Source: Solen grandis (taxonomy: Eukaryota > Mollusca > Bivalvia > Adapedonta > Solenidae). Taken from it: 64,000 nucleotides of DNA. The notes under the pieces are model-generated. The model saw nothing but the letters and a program-made list of their open reading frames with translations, was not told the DNA's origin and ran no database searches. Positions 1-11,604 of the stretch are shown piece by piece. Made by a program: the position numbers and the translations under genes. The stretch spans positions 26,542,154-26,606,153 of the forward strand of contig CM037783.1 in assembly GCA_021229015.1 (NCBI GenBank), in the 5' to 3' direction. Each line of letters opens with the position of its first letter. Positions within the stretch are counted from its first letter, which is position 1.

Positions 1-734
1 TGTCAGCCTCCAACATATTTATATTTATATTATTGATACAAATAATTCATTGATTACAATTTATAGTTATTTGTACAAATACTGGAATGGGGATTAAGTT
101 CAGTAAAACCAAAGTTAAAGTATTCAGAAATGGGGTATTATTAAAAAATTATGAAATGTAATTCTTTAGAGGTGAACAAATCAGTGTTGTATTATTTTTA
201 CAAATATATGGATTTAATGTTTACATATAAATAGACATGGGGTCAGGCACAATATAAAGGCTCTGTGAAGATTAATTTTGAGTGGAATTTCTGTGGTGGA
301 ATGTTAATACCATGTCTTCATATGCCAAAAATATACTAGGATTCATTAATTTTTTTAAGAAAATGGTAGAGTGGAAATTCCTGGATAGAAGATGTGTATA
401 ACTGATTTATGAGTACTGATGAAAATACTATCAGAAAATTATCTATGTATACCTTTTAATGTACGATAACTCTACGTGTCTAATAACTGATATCATCGTA
501 CATGTATCATTTGCTCTGAACACTGTATTTTCCATTCTGGGCCAGATGCCTTATATTACATTAAATTGAGTTGAGTTAGAAAAGTTCGCGAAATTGCTTT
601 ATTTTTGAAACCATGAAAAACAAAATGCATCACGAGATACGTTTACTCACGGCTGACATTAAGCTTAAATATTATTTAGATACATTTAGCAATAAAGCTC
701 ATATGGAACATTGAACTACAGTACTATGTACTAA
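1..734. other. AT-rich sequence, no gene seen
   Basis: No exon with recognisable protein similarity or conserved splice sites was found. It is presumably intron or upstream flank of the ADAMTS-type gene that becomes visible at 2981. Confidence 0.5.
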
Positions 735-1316
735 TTGAAGCACGCCGACGTCAACGTTTGGTCACACTGACGTTACCTAAACGTCAAAGTCTAGTGTCCG
801 GTTAACTTTCTCGACGTGATCACCACCTGTGGCCGCACACCTTTTTCTGTCTATGTACTCATTGGTCAAATCTTAAACCAATCCTTACTGAATGACGAAA
901 TTACTTCACGTGCTTTGTTGCGTAATTTTAAAGAGGCTTCAACCCGTTGGCCTTTCAGATCAGGGATCAAACGAAAGTCCGAGGGGGTTTAAATCCGGAC
1001 GATACGGTGGGTATTGCAGGAGACTGAATATCTAGTTCTGTATCGTGAGCTCGATGTGCCTGCATCGCTCAGATCCACACAAAATTAGACAACCGAACGC
1101 AACTAAACGTCATCTGTTGATGTCATGCGCCATTTGAAGTCATGGCTATAAAACGCTGCTGCGAAATAACCGTCTAACATAACGTCTAATTTTCCGGAAA
1201 TGACGGAGAAATGTCACGCTAACATCAGTTGCGTTCGCGCCGAATTTGCGTTAAATGTGACTGCGCACTAGCATGTATAATGAATTCAGAATATGTGAAA
1301 TAACAGCGTGCTTCAA
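735..1316 (-). mobile_element. Decayed mariner/Tc1-like DNA transposon
   Basis: The ends are imperfect inverted repeats: ttgaagcacgccg at 735-747 and, on the opposite strand, ttgaagcacgctg ending at 1316. Inside, the minus strand shows broken transposase C-terminus pieces: PPYRPDLNPLG (about 960-1005, the region of the third catalytic Asp), then in a shifted frame DLKGQRVEA, and farther on a GDHVEKV-like ending as in mariner GDYVEK. Stops and frameshifts separate the pieces, and at 582 bp it is too short for a full element. It is an internally deleted, inactive copy. No clean TA target duplication is visible. Confidence 0.7.
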
Positions 1317-2980
1317 GTCACTAAACAGTGGTTGCAATGGATACCATTTATTCTTCCCAAGTATTGAATGTCTGTTATTCTACATAATAATTAAAGAGAA
1401 AATTTGTGGTTTTACTTGAATAATAGTTTTCATGTGATGTCATGAAGAAATAAATTCTTTAGGGGAGAATTTCGCAAATTTATCAATCAGTCCTCGTATT
1501 TCGTATGATAGGGTCAAGTTAAAAGTCACATTTACTTAAAAACAACAACAACAAAAACAAACAGTGTAGCAGCAAATGTGTAATAATAATGTGACATTAG
1601 GGCCAAGACTGGTAACATAATGAGAAATATAATATATTTGAAAGCTACTAAATATTTAAGACTAAATGTATATTTAAACAATATATACTGTCACAAAATT
1701 AAAACTGAAAGAGCAGCTTTTCCTATTCATTTTTGTATTTCTTCCATTAATAAATGCTTAAAACTCTTCTCCTCGTTCAACCCCATGCTTGATGGACTTT
1801 GTCGCGAATAAAGACTGATAATTTGTGTTCTTTAAAGGATTGTTTCGATAAAAAGCATGTTCTGATCTGAAAAGCTGAACAATGTCCCCCTTTCTCCTTG
1901 TTTTCAACGTATTTTAACGTCTTTGATACAGGCATGTTTCAGATACGTGTATATAAATACAGTTTGCACAGTATAGCTCAACACAGTACATGATTAAGAG
2001 ACATTTTTTGTTCTGTGGCGTTTTGGTATTCGGTTGTTCAATTCTACGAAATCTATGCTCTTGTTGACATCCTCGAATGTTTGTTGATAAGTTTAGTTAG
2101 TTATAATAATATTGTTATATGATCATTCTAGTCATTGAGCAGCTCAAAGTAGGGTTTCAAAGTGAGAACTCCGAGAATATTTCAAGTGTGAAAGAATGTT
2201 ATGTTGTAGATAATGTGATGTGATGGAAAACCTCCATTCACCTTAATTAAAAAGTAAAGTAATACAATGAATATTTGAGGTATATTTCTTAACTATGATT
2301 TTTGGCAATTTTGTTGCAGTGTATTTGAGGGACGAAAGTTTCTGTACAAGTTTAAATTTTATGTGAATTTAACATATTAGATGTCGGCATATAAATGATA
2401 AGTACAGGATAGGTACCAAATTTATCACGTCTGTTTTTACCTGGTAAACAATGCGGTGTGGTAGCTAGATAAGTATAAAAAAAGATGTTATGATGAAAAC
2501 AAATTGGATCACTCTTGTTGTATAACATAAATAATATAGAGGGCTGCATATCACTGTTCTATACTTCCTTGTCGACCTCATTATCATTTTTTATATTAAA
2601 AAATGAATTCTATTGGATTCTGATTATGATTTTAAAACTTGGTTAACATATTGATGCCCTTTGAGTACCTAAAATTACATTCCAAAAGCCAATGTGACAG
2701 TCAAAGAACCAACGTGAAGGGTATATGATATAAAACATCCTCCTTATTTCCGGTTGAATTTTCATGGAGTACATTGCCAAAAATATTTCTTCGTCACTAA
2801 CATCTGATTGAAGCTCGATGTTTGCAAAACAGCGTGCACATTCTTTGTCTCTAGAATTGGTTCATGATGGAAAAGAATATTTATTGTCTGCGGATTGTTT
2901 TACAAATGATACATTCCGGAAAATAGCAATTAATTTGAATAAGAAAACCCTTATTACAAGTATTTATCTCTGGTTTGCAG
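1317..2980. other. Intron or upstream flank, nothing recognised
   Basis: AT-rich sequence without recognised exon. The metalloprotease zinc-binding motif (HExGHxxGxxHD) expected just before the exon at 2981 was looked for and not found here, so the preceding exon is probably outside the window. Confidence 0.5.
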
Positions 2981-3140
2981 GGGTAACGAATCACATTGTC
3001 TGCTTCATACCAATGACAAGCCTATTGATGGTAAAGATCGAGAAAATATGGAATTCCCAGGAATGCTATACCCAGCAGATGAACAGTGTCGTCTCCTGAT
3101 GAAAGCATCAACATCAACATTCTGCAACAATCAAAACAGG
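2981..3140 (+). CDS. ADAMTS exon 1 of window: metalloprotease end / disintegrin-like start
   Basis: The exon lies between a tttgcag acceptor and a gtgaga donor. Its translation contains SHCLL and then FPGMLYPADEQCRLLM, the conserved join between the metalloprotease and disintegrin-like domains of ADAMTS proteases (family pattern CLLD...PG..Y.ADxQC..xFG). It starts with one base of a split codon and ends on a codon boundary, fitting the next exon. Presence of this region separates the gene from ADAMTS-like proteins and papilin, which lack the protease part. The upstream exon with the zinc site is not in view. The protein should be secreted and act on extracellular matrix, by family knowledge. 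Confidence 0.85.
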
Positions 3141-3389
3141 GTGAGATTATTTATATGTTCTATATCAATACTAACCGATAGTAATTTAACTGTAAAGATT
3201 TTTTTTTTCAAATATAAAGCCTTTAGATAAATTGTATTAAAATAGCATCAAATCCGCTGAATTTATTACAAAGTAATAAGCATGAAAGTACAGTTTTTGT
3301 AATTTGCTCGTAGAATAGCATATGGCTAGTCGGGGCATTTGAGTGATAATTACCCTTGCTTTGCGATAATATTATCAATTAGACTATTC

Positions 3390-3414
3390 GGGGCAATTGA
3401 GTGATAATTGCCCC
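3390..3414. repeat. Small perfect hairpin in intron
   Basis: ggggcaatt at 3390-3398 is the exact reverse complement of aattgcccc at 3406-3414, loop gagtgat. A diverged copy of the surrounding 60 bases lies just before it (about 3330-3375). Probably a remnant of a miniature transposon. Confidence 0.5.
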
Positions 3415-3745
3415 GGCTCGGCTATGCGATAATTAATTAATCGGGTTCAAAATTAATCCTACTGATACCTTATATTATAATTATATATTCTAATTAATAT
3501 TTGTTATTTCAAGTCATTATGCAAAGTTTGAAAGCAATTGATCTTAGAGAAGTTCTGTTGTGTTTATATATATATTGCATTTTTCTTGAAAAAGGGGAGA
3601 TAAGTTGAGGAAAATTTATATATATTTGCATGATTGATTATAGTATAAAATCTGTCGCATAGAATTTCTACAAATTTGTACAGAGACAGGGAGCAAAGTA
3701 CTGAACATTATTTTGAAATCTGATGAGGTATTGTTTACCATTACC

Positions 3746-3813
3746 TTGAGTTATCTGCACTTGAATATGGCCTCAAAGAGCTAAAATATCACATTCAAGA
3801 GCAGATAACTCAA
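3746..3813. repeat. Foldback inverted repeat
   Basis: The left arm ttgagttatctgcacttgaa is matched, with few mismatches, by the reverse complement of the right arm ending in cagataactcaa. Arms of about 24 bases enclose about 20 bases. It is a likely MITE remnant in the intron between the exons at 2981 and 4245. Confidence 0.55.
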
Positions 3814-4244
3814 AAAGTAGGACGATGACCCCAATAAAAATGTTTCTTTTATGATTCTGTATAATCATGCAAAATTAAAAAAAATTAAGTAAACAGCAAA
3901 TAATTATCAATCCCTCTACCAGGACACGTCATTGAGGTCATACCACGTGGTAAGTGACGTCATTTTCAGCTGTCGCAAGCAAAATATTTGCCCTGATTCG
4001 GAGACGATAACTGCAGTATTTTATTTTTTACCAATTTAAATGGGATAAAGCGCATGCGATACGGAAATGTGTAACATACACGCAGGCCCTAATGATTTTT
4101 GTCAGATGTTCAGGAATTCCTACAATTCTGGAAACGACTTCAGATTTCGCGAAATTGCGATTGTTATCGCAAAAAGCGTAGCACAGTAAATGTACATCTG
4201 ACATAAAAAAATTAACTAGTTCATACCGTGCATATTTGTTACAG

Positions 4245-4352
4245 AATGGGAGTGACATATGTTCCCAGGTTGTATGTACAGGATCTGACGGCAAGTGTCG
4301 AGAGTTTTCCCAGCCTTTAATGGACGGTACTGATATCAGTAATACCCGTGTG
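4245..4352 (+). CDS. ADAMTS exon 2: disintegrin-like domain
   Basis: The exon is bounded by a ttacag acceptor and a gtaaga donor; 108 bases, 36 whole codons, phase 0 on both sides. It reads NGSDICSQVVCTGSDGKC, matching the ADAMTS disintegrin-like pattern (ICS.LWC......C), followed by PLMDGTDI, matching P..DGT.C. The usual Cys after DGT is replaced (DGTDIS), a departure from the family pattern. Despite the name, this domain in ADAMTS proteins lacks an RGD integrin-binding loop and helps position substrate. Confidence 0.85.
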
Positions 4353-5177
4353 GTAAGACTGTCTTGCATTTTCTTCTTTGAAAAAAGCTTGAAATTAAAA
4401 TAGTCCTATCATTGTCAAATAGCAAAGAATTGCGAAAAACTCTCTGCCAATAATGATTTATTTCTGAGATCATACATGTTCATATTTAATTTCCAATAAA
4501 AGGAGAGAAAGTGTCGCAGTTGAAGGTAATACTTTGTGATTTTATTTATATTTGAAAAAGAAAAGTCAAACTGCATTTTTTCTTACAAGAAACTAGGTAC
4601 ACAGACAATACTGCTAGCTTCTCATTACACGCTGACAAAAGTACATGTAGTAAGATTAGATATTTAGTCCATAACATGTGCTTTAGTTTAGAAACCACTG
4701 TTTTTCTCAGCCACTTATATATAGCTGAGGCATTTTATACACAATTTTCTTTTTCATCTGTTCCAATTATCTTGGCATTTGACACATTTAACATTCTTTT
4801 AAAAGAAAATCAAATGCTAGATGAAATATTTAAATATGAAATGAGGCACGCTTTAATTAATCACCTCTGAATTTGATTTAATTAAATTGGAATAAATGTC
4901 ATTTGATAGTGACCCGCCCCAAGTCCCATTGCGACAAGCCGATACCAGTATTGTAGCATTAATGAATAATTAAAGATAACCTATTTTTTTAAAACGGTCC
5001 TTTTTTTTCGGAATGACCACACAACATGTCAAAATGTATCTTACAGTAGATGCTTATTTTTGACAATGCACATATTTATGAGTGCACAAAATGGTTGTTG
5101 AAGCTTACAATGAAATTTAGTCAGAACAAATTAGATAAATACTACAGTTGAGTATAACATGTACACAATTTGTACAG
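4353..5177. other. Intron, nothing recognised
   Basis: AT-rich intron between the disintegrin-like and TSP1 exons; no repeat family or exon was recognised. Confidence 0.5.
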
Positions 5178-5322
5178 ATGTGCATGAGGGGTCTCTTAAC
5201 TGACCAAAATATTCCGCCTGCGGTAGACGGTGAATGGTCGGAGTGGGACCAGTCCTGGAGCCAGTGTACCCATTCATGTGGTGGGGTGTCAAGGTGAAGA
5301 GGAGAAGATGCTCAAATCCACA
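5178..5322 (+). CDS. ADAMTS exon 3: central TSP1 repeat, first half, with frameshift
   Basis: Acceptor tttgtacag, donor gtatgt. The translation has MCMRG (end of disintegrin-like domain), then DGEWSEWDQSWSQCTHSC, a textbook TSP1 start with its Trp residues and first Cys pair. After the Cys, the frame runs into TGA at 5295-5297. One extra G in the GGGG run at 5283-5286 would give CGGGV followed by KVKRRRCSNP, exactly the TSP1 pattern, and would make the exon phase fit the next exon. So a one-base deletion is present here: either a consensus error in a homopolymer or a real inactivating change. Confidence 0.85.
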
Positions 5323-5626
5323 GTATGTGTGTCAAGTAGTCACAAACAGTGACCGTATGAGCAAGTACTGCAAGTAGTGACTGTATTAATATCATTCTGT
5401 TTCAGTTACCAAATCTACAGATGATGAGTTGAAACTGATTACTCTCCACGAACATGTTTTTGTTCCTATTGCTGCAATCATATATTTCACTTTGTGGACT
5501 TTGTCTTCTATATCAATCAAGTTTTATTTTAATTCATATCTTAAAGATGTTATTATAACTTTTCATGTATTTTACTGGAAAACTATCAACAACCACATTA
5601 TGTACCATATTATTTTGTTTTTACAG

Positions 5627-5693
5627 ACCAATGTATGGAGGAAAATATTGCAATGGTTCCGATGTATTGGCTGTCCTTTGTAATGTTAATCAG
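5627..5693 (+). CDS. ADAMTS exon 4: central TSP1 repeat, second half
   Basis: Acceptor tttttacag and donor gtattt. Joined to the ca left by the preceding exon, it reads QPMYGGKYCNGSDVLAVLC, the C-terminal half of a TSP1 repeat (GG.YC.G....C). 67 bases; ends on a codon boundary, as the next exon requires. Confidence 0.85.
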
Positions 5694-6370
5694 GTATTTT
5701 CATTCTCGATGTGATATTCAATAATCAGCATAAAACTGTGCTAAAACATATACATGTATTTAACAAAATGATAAAAATCAAAACAACAAAAAATAACAAC
5801 ACTAATGTGTATTAAATTGGTTGACTGAATTTTTAAACAAGTCAACAAAGTTATAGATATACCATTAGACCTTACTTTTGAGACTATAATAGATCTTGTT
5901 GAATCCATTTCCCAGGGATACATGGATATTTGTCACCAATAGTTTTTTCTCTTCAGTTGAGTATTTATACATCACGAGTTACGTCCGCTCTTCATCTCCT
6001 GAACACAAATGTCACAGTAACATAATATGCAAGATAACGGTTTCATTTATATTATTCTGAATAAATATCGTATTGCGGTTCTATCAATAATAGAGTTTTC
6101 TTCACTAAAATCTTAATTTTCCATCTTTTGTTATCTTCATTTAAATTACGTTACTCATACATATTTTCCGGAGTAACATTTTCTCACCTTATCAAAGTTG
6201 ACATTTGAGTGACATCTGAACTGATCTGAATATCTAAAAATTATTTTAACAACTTCATGAAAAATAACGCCTAATAAAACGGCCAAGGAAAACAGTATCA
6301 GAAATAAGAACTATCGGAAAAATCGGCACGTTATCCCGCCTGGGTAATGTGAAGTCAAACGTATGACCAA
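5694..6370. other. Intron, nothing recognised
   Basis: AT-rich intronic sequence, no exon or repeat family recognised. Confidence 0.45.
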
Positions 6371-6595
6371 TCAGGAAAACAAAAACATTACTGCAGATAC
6401 AAGTTCACTGAAAAGAGGAACCAGAACCAAAAAAGTTAACCATTTGTTTAAGGAATGGGGGCTCAAGCATTCACAAGTTTTCGATCTAAAACACTTTTCA
6501 CATTCATGGTCACTGCGACCATGGCTTTTAATCCAGTGATCCAACAAGAGTGCCAATGTCGCCGCAATATACGCCGCCAAAAATACATAGATCAA
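6371..6595 (-). CDS. Hypothetical 74-residue membrane ORF inside an intron
   Basis: Minus-strand reading frame beginning MIYVFLAAYIAATLALLLDH, with a second hydrophobic stretch near its end (WLTFLVLVPLF) and a middle CEKCFRSKTCEC cysteine cluster. That layout would be a small two-helix membrane protein. No family is recognised, no promoter or splice evidence is visible, and it lies inside an ADAMTS intron next to dispersed repeats, so it may be chance. Confidence 0.2.
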   Translation of the reverse strand: MIYVFLAAYIAATLALLLDHWIKSHGRSDHECEKCFRSKTCECLSPHSLNKWLTFLVLVPLFSELVSAVMFLFS

Positions 6596-6654
6596 GATTA
6601 TAGAGGCTTTCGATATGAAAGTAGGTCAAATGGCAATGTCAATATGTATCTTTT

Positions 6655-7480
6655 TTCCTGCTTAGAATAACTCTTGCAAAAATCATTGAACCGGATGATC
6701 CCTGCTTTATGCACTTCTACCCGTTATAGGTATGACATTGATCAAGATCAATTCGGAAACTTAGGAGTTGCGTTCTAAATTTAATGTGCTGTAGAGACCA
6801 AGTTTCGATAACTATTGCAAATATCGCTGAACCAGGCAATCCCTGCTTCATGCACATCTGCCCATTATAGTTATGACATAGATTAAGTTTCATAAAGATC
6901 AATTCAGAAACTTTGGAGAGTGTTTGTTTATTTTTTAATTTAAACGTCCCACCGACAGAATTTCAGTGGACACTTTGTCTACATGAGACAGATATAGTGA
7001 TGCCATACTGCAGTATCACCGCCGTAGACATGTGGCATGATACCACATCCAGTCACACTATCCTGACACCGGGACAACCAGTCCTGCAACTACCCTTACC
7101 CTTACTGTTTAGCGCCAAGCAAGGTAGATATAACAGTACGATTTTTACGACTTTGGTATGTCGCGGCCTGGGATCGTACCCACGACCTACCGCACCCGAG
7201 GGGTTCACTCTAACCACTAGGCCAACGGGGACGGTTAAACTTAGGAGAAGTTGTGTTCACAAGGCTGCAATATCAATAAGCTATAGAGACTAAGTTTCAA
7301 GAGACATAACTCTTGCAAAAATCAATGAACCGGAAAATCGCTGCTTCATGCGCATCTGCCCATTATAGTAATGACATTGGCCAAGTATTAAACAGATAAG
7401 ATCAGAACTGTGGGAGGAGCTGTGTTCACAAGAAATAGATGTACGGACGGTGAGGCGGAGAAGATCGCGCCAATATACGA
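6655..7480. repeat. Three copies of a dispersed ~120-bp repeat, interrupted by a SINE
   Basis: The pattern 'cttgcaaaaatcattgaacc' followed by 'ctgctt.atgca..tctgccc.ttatag.tatgacat' recurs at about 6670, 6820 and 7310. The last copy runs into an acggacggtgagg stretch resembling the ends of other dispersed repeats in this window. A tRNA-derived SINE (6943-7232) separates the second and third copies. Confidence 0.6.
6943..7232 (-). mobile_element. tRNA-derived SINE, family A, copy 1
   Basis: Read on the minus strand, it begins with a tRNA-like head: ggcctagtggttagag (A-box type) and gtgggtacgatccc (B-box type), then cgcgacataccaaagtcgt, and ends in ctgtcggtgggacgtt. The same body recurs at 15957, 35785 and 55205. 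RNA polymerase III transcription from the internal A and B boxes is expected from the family. Confidence 0.75.
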
Positions 7481-8650
7481 CCGTCTCCGGCGGCATATAA
7501 AAACCAATTGGGATCATTTAGAAAGCATGATCTAACATCCTATCAGATTTAAAGAATGTGGACTCGAGCGTTTTCAAGACAGAAATAGGAAACTATTTTT
7601 ATATTCAATGTCATTGTGAAATTGGCCTTTACCTAGTGATCCCAAGATCTAAAGGACCATCAAGCCATTACCAAACACCCTTTTAAGATTTGAGGAATTT
7701 AAGTTCAAGTGGTCTTAATTTATCGATCGGAAATCGGAAAATATTAATGCGTAGGAAGCGGGTCAGCATTACAAGACTATTAAATTCTCATAGTTATGAT
7801 TATGAAAAGCATTTATTTTTATAAGATACAGCTTTTAAATGTGGTTTATATAAAGGTGATGGTGTAACACTGACAGACTAAAGTTAATATTGGTGGTATT
7901 TCAATTAAAAAAAAAAATCGCACATACATACACCAACACCTGGGAAAAGTTTGGCAGGAAAAAGATTCAATAATGTGATGTAAAGTGGAGGTTGCAATGA
8001 GGGGTCAAAGTTTATCTTTATGCCATTTTATTTCCACATATGCCAAAATAATATTGTGAAAGACATGGAACAAACGTCCGGATTTGGCTCTGTGTCATCT
8101 TTGAAAGATCTTAGCTGTAGATCCATATGTACACATGGTTTTGAATTCCCGTTTTTTTTATCCTTTTTTTTAAACAACAACTCATTTTGGATGACATCTA
8201 ATGTTTTTTTTACTTTCCTCCATTCACTTTTAAATACACTAGCCCATGTTGGGGTTCATGTACATGTAAATGATATTGAATATTGTTTTTCTTATTTTAC
8301 CATGATTAAAGATATAACTGCATGGAAGGGGATATCCGCGCCATTTCAATAATAATGTTAATTAATATGATATCTTTTAGTTTAATTTTGCAAAATCTTC
8401 TTTCTTCTTTTATGTGTGTTGACAAATACATAATATAAACCATGTTCATAGATATGAACGAATACAAGCTGTTGGTGATCTTGAGGTACAAATACGAGCT
8501 CATTGTTAATTGCATATTCAAACGATTAAATGTTCAATAAACATTAAACATTCTGAATACAAGAATGAACAAGCTCAATGTTGAATAATACAATATTCAA
8601 TGGCATTTGATGAGAAATGAAAACAAATTATGTTTTTAGTCAATACTACA

Positions 8651-8955
8651 TAATGTTGTCATGATGTTATTAGCTCCAATCAATATATGTTGTCACATTT
8701 ATTAGCACACTACTAATATAATTGTGTCACAATGATTATTACTCCACATATAATAATGTTGTCACGATGTTTATTAGCACCACATACTACATATAATTGT
8801 TGTCACGATGTTTATTAGCTCCACATACTACATATAATTGTTGTCACGATGTTTATTAGCACCACATACTACATATAATTGTTGTCACGATGTTTATTAG
8901 CTCCACATACTACATATAATTGTTGTCACGATGTTTATTAGCACCACATACTCAC
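8651..8955. repeat. 41-bp minisatellite, about 7 copies
   Basis: Unit gttgtcacgatgtttattag followed by c(a/t)ccacatactacatataatt. The first copies are degenerate and the later ones nearly identical. It ends about 100 bases before the exon at 9063. Confidence 0.8.
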
Positions 8956-9062
8956 CGTATTGTCAACAATCTCACAGTAAGATGTAAAAAATTTATTGTC
9001 CAGATTTTCGTAAACCCTTGTTTTTTATCATCATGAGATTTTTCTTTTGCTATATATTTCAG

Positions 9063-9138
9063 GATTGTGAAAGAGATAATAGATCCAAAATTTGTTCCAC
9101 TAATTATAACGGATTTGTGATCAATAGAGAAGTCTTTG
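9063..9138 (+). CDS. ADAMTS exon 5: Cys-rich domain start
   Basis: Acceptor tatatatttcag, donor gtaagt. The exon reads DCERDNRSKICSTNYNGFVI. Its first Cys supplies the last cysteine of the TSP1 repeat in the previous exons, and the second lies where the Cys-rich domain has its QC residue. 76 bases; it starts in phase 0 and leaves one g, which combines with gt of the exon at 10525 to give Gly. The sequence match alone is weak, but splice sites, phase and cysteine positions agree. Confidence 0.7.
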
Positions 9139-10524
9139 GTAAGTTGTCCCAACCTCACTATTGACCTACTTAGAGATGATTACGTGTTTTCTGCCTGAAT
9201 TACATTTTCTTTAATAAGTATAAAGTTATTTTATCAAAATATTTCTCTTTGATGCACATCGTGACTTGTTTCGGACCGAACGTTAGAAATATCCGCAGTG
9301 CCATCTCCTTGCGACTGAAAGACGGTTCGCTTTATTACAATGATGTTTACTCCGCCGATTTCGTTGAAGGGGACGCTTCAATACAGAGTTTTTATCTATG
9401 CTTATTTTAAACTTTCTTGGATGAAATGCTTCACAGATGAAAAATTTTTTTCATTCTCGTTTACTTTAGTCCCCTTCGACGCCCGCATGTCTCTCTCTTT
9501 TTTTTTTTTAAAGCTATTACTTATTAGTTTATTTTCATTGATTAAAATTCTCTTTCACTCAAACATATTAGAAATGGTAAGTGTGTTTAAAATAAAAATG
9601 CATTATTATCATAACTAAATAGCACTAAAAAAGATAGTTTTCCTTGACCATATGCTATTGGCCCAAGACTGGAGATTTTCGGCAGGGACATCGGTGGGTC
9701 TAATAGACGGTATTCACATTTGTACACAATTTCAATATTTGACAAAAAAGATCATTTGATATTCTTTCACTTGTGAAAATAAGTAAACACGTTTGTGCTG
9801 TGAAGGCAGTGGTTTATTTTCTAATTTTACAGGTACTTCGGGTATTTTCTAACTGATATGAAGTATTATACCAAACCCTACTCTGAATACACGCCTGTCT
9901 ATTGGGGTCCCCTTAGAATTATTTTAATTGGGTTCTACACACCAAGATTGATAAAACATTGCTTTCTTGCTAGGAAAGATTGATCGATACCACATAGTTT
10001 CATGAGTTACTAAACATTGACAGACGTATAATTGCACAAAGAAAAAAAGGTGTCAGATAAATTAAATGAAATTTTCAAATATAAATATATATTTCTGGTT
10101 TATTCTAGATCTATTTCGATTGTATGTCCAAATGATTCCATTTAATACTCAAACACACAGTTACTTATTATATCCAACAAATATAACGTCTTGTGACCTT
10201 GGATGTGCTTATGTCATTATGAAAGAGTTCAAACTTTACCGAACCTTTGTCCTATCCTGTGACTAGTTCCTTTCATGTACTCTTCCGCATTTTAGGCTAA
10301 AATGAAAATAAACCACTTTGCTGACGTAGTGTCTATTACAAAGTGTATCAACCGGCGGCAATAACTTATCAATGCTTTAGTTATGAGACGGTTACATTGT
10401 AACACCTGCTCTGATACTAGTTCTCAGTATAATATATTTAGCATAACTGACAAAGAATGAAATCGTTTTGGGGAAATACCACGAACGAAAGGAAATATAT
10501 GACCCAATTCTGGCATTGATACAG
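9139..10524. other. Intron, nothing recognised
   Basis: No exon or recognised repeat; AT-rich with some moderately GC-richer patches. Confidence 0.45.
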
Positions 10525-10655
10525 GTGATGAAAGTTGCTACATCGGTTGTGAAACACAAAAAAACATCATTGAGTGGCATTTTCTTCCTGATGGAACAGG
10601 GTGCTGGCACAGGGAAAACATACCTTTCAGTAGGTGTGTCGAAAGAAAATGCAAG
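10525..10655 (+). CDS. ADAMTS exon 6: Cys-rich domain
   Basis: Acceptor gatacag, donor gtagtc. In the frame set by exon 5 the translation is DESCYIGCETQKN..., then LPDGTGCWHRENIPF, then RCVERKCK. This follows the ADAMTS Cys-rich pattern C.L.C ... DGT.C ... CV.G.C. 131 bases, ending on a codon boundary. Other frames are open here but show no family similarity. Confidence 0.85.
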
Positions 10656-10994
10656 GTAGTCAGGAGTAGATAAATATGCCCTTGGTAAATCAGTATACAT
10701 TTCCCGAACAAAACATGTATTAGAATTTGTCACTTATTTAATCTTTTCATTAAAATCTTGACTAATTTTATTTACTATTTATCAATCAATTCGAATAATT
10801 GTTTTCATTTTTACGCTTTTCTTTTAATTCATAGTATTAATAATGTTAACTTTATGATCTGTTATTATCACATCGTGTATTCATATCATTAGCTGTTGAG
10901 TGTTGAGTATTCTTTGTGGACATTTGTAGTGTTAAAATTGTGTAAGTTACTAAATTATGCATTCCACTTTAGTACTTTGAATATCTCTAAACAG

Positions 10995-11118
10995 AAATTT
11001 GGATGCGATGGACGCTTAGAATCGGGGCTAACATACGACAAATGTGGTGTGTGCAATGGAAATGGCTCTCTTTGCCAAAGACATTTTGGCAGTTTCAACC
11101 AGGGAGGTCGCCAAGATG
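10995..11118 (+). CDS. ADAMTS exon 7: Cys-rich/spacer boundary
   Basis: Acceptor ctaaacag, donor gtaatc. It reads KFGCDGRLESG, then YDKCGVCNGNGSLCQRHFG, an excellent match to the end of the Cys-rich domain of ADAMTS and papilin proteins (vGCDg.l.S....DkCgvCnGdgs.C). 124 bases, phase 0 in and phase 1 out. Confidence 0.92.
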
Positions 11119-11526
11119 GTAATCTTTATTTGATATACTGATGTAAAAAGAATATATATACATCATCTAAAAAAGATAAGATAAAGTAATAAAAAAGCAT
11201 GTATAAGTTTTTTTGTTTTTTTTGTACTTTTCGATTTCCTGTGTTTTTCGATCTAATTTGTCATTTCTTTTGGTTGATTTTATCAAAATAATTTAAAAAA
11301 ACACACACATTTTAATAATGACTTTGTTAAAAAAAATTTTTTAACAACAGTGTTCTGCTGTCTGAACTAGATATGATTGGTTTACTTGCCTAAAAAACAT
11401 CAGGAATGTCATATTACATTTTGAGTTTGGGTACATGATACTGCAGCAAATGAGATAACTGATAAAAAGAAAAATACGACGAGGACTTATTTGGTGCTTG
11501 AATCAGTTTCTTGTATGACGTTTTAG

Positions 11527-11604
11527 TGTATGAGCCGGTTGTCACAATACCAAAAAGTAGCTCTGGCATCAGAATTACACAGAACAGTACAAACTGCCAC
11601 CTTG
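11527..11604 (+). CDS. ADAMTS exon 8: spacer domain, first part
   Basis: Acceptor cgttttag, donor gtatgt. The frame gives YEPVVTIPKSSSGIRITQNS, which matches the spacer start (Y..VvtIP.GA..I.I.). 78 bases, phase 1 in and out, so it fits both neighbours. Too short to stand out as an open frame, it was found by scanning the intron for the missing spacer segment. Confidence 0.8.

Noticed and set aside
10468..10659. Plus-strand frame with GAGTGKT, resembling a nucleotide-binding P-loop
   Set aside because: It is the wrong frame of the Cys-rich exon at 10525-10655, which in its own frame has DGTGC and CVERKC with fitting splice phases.
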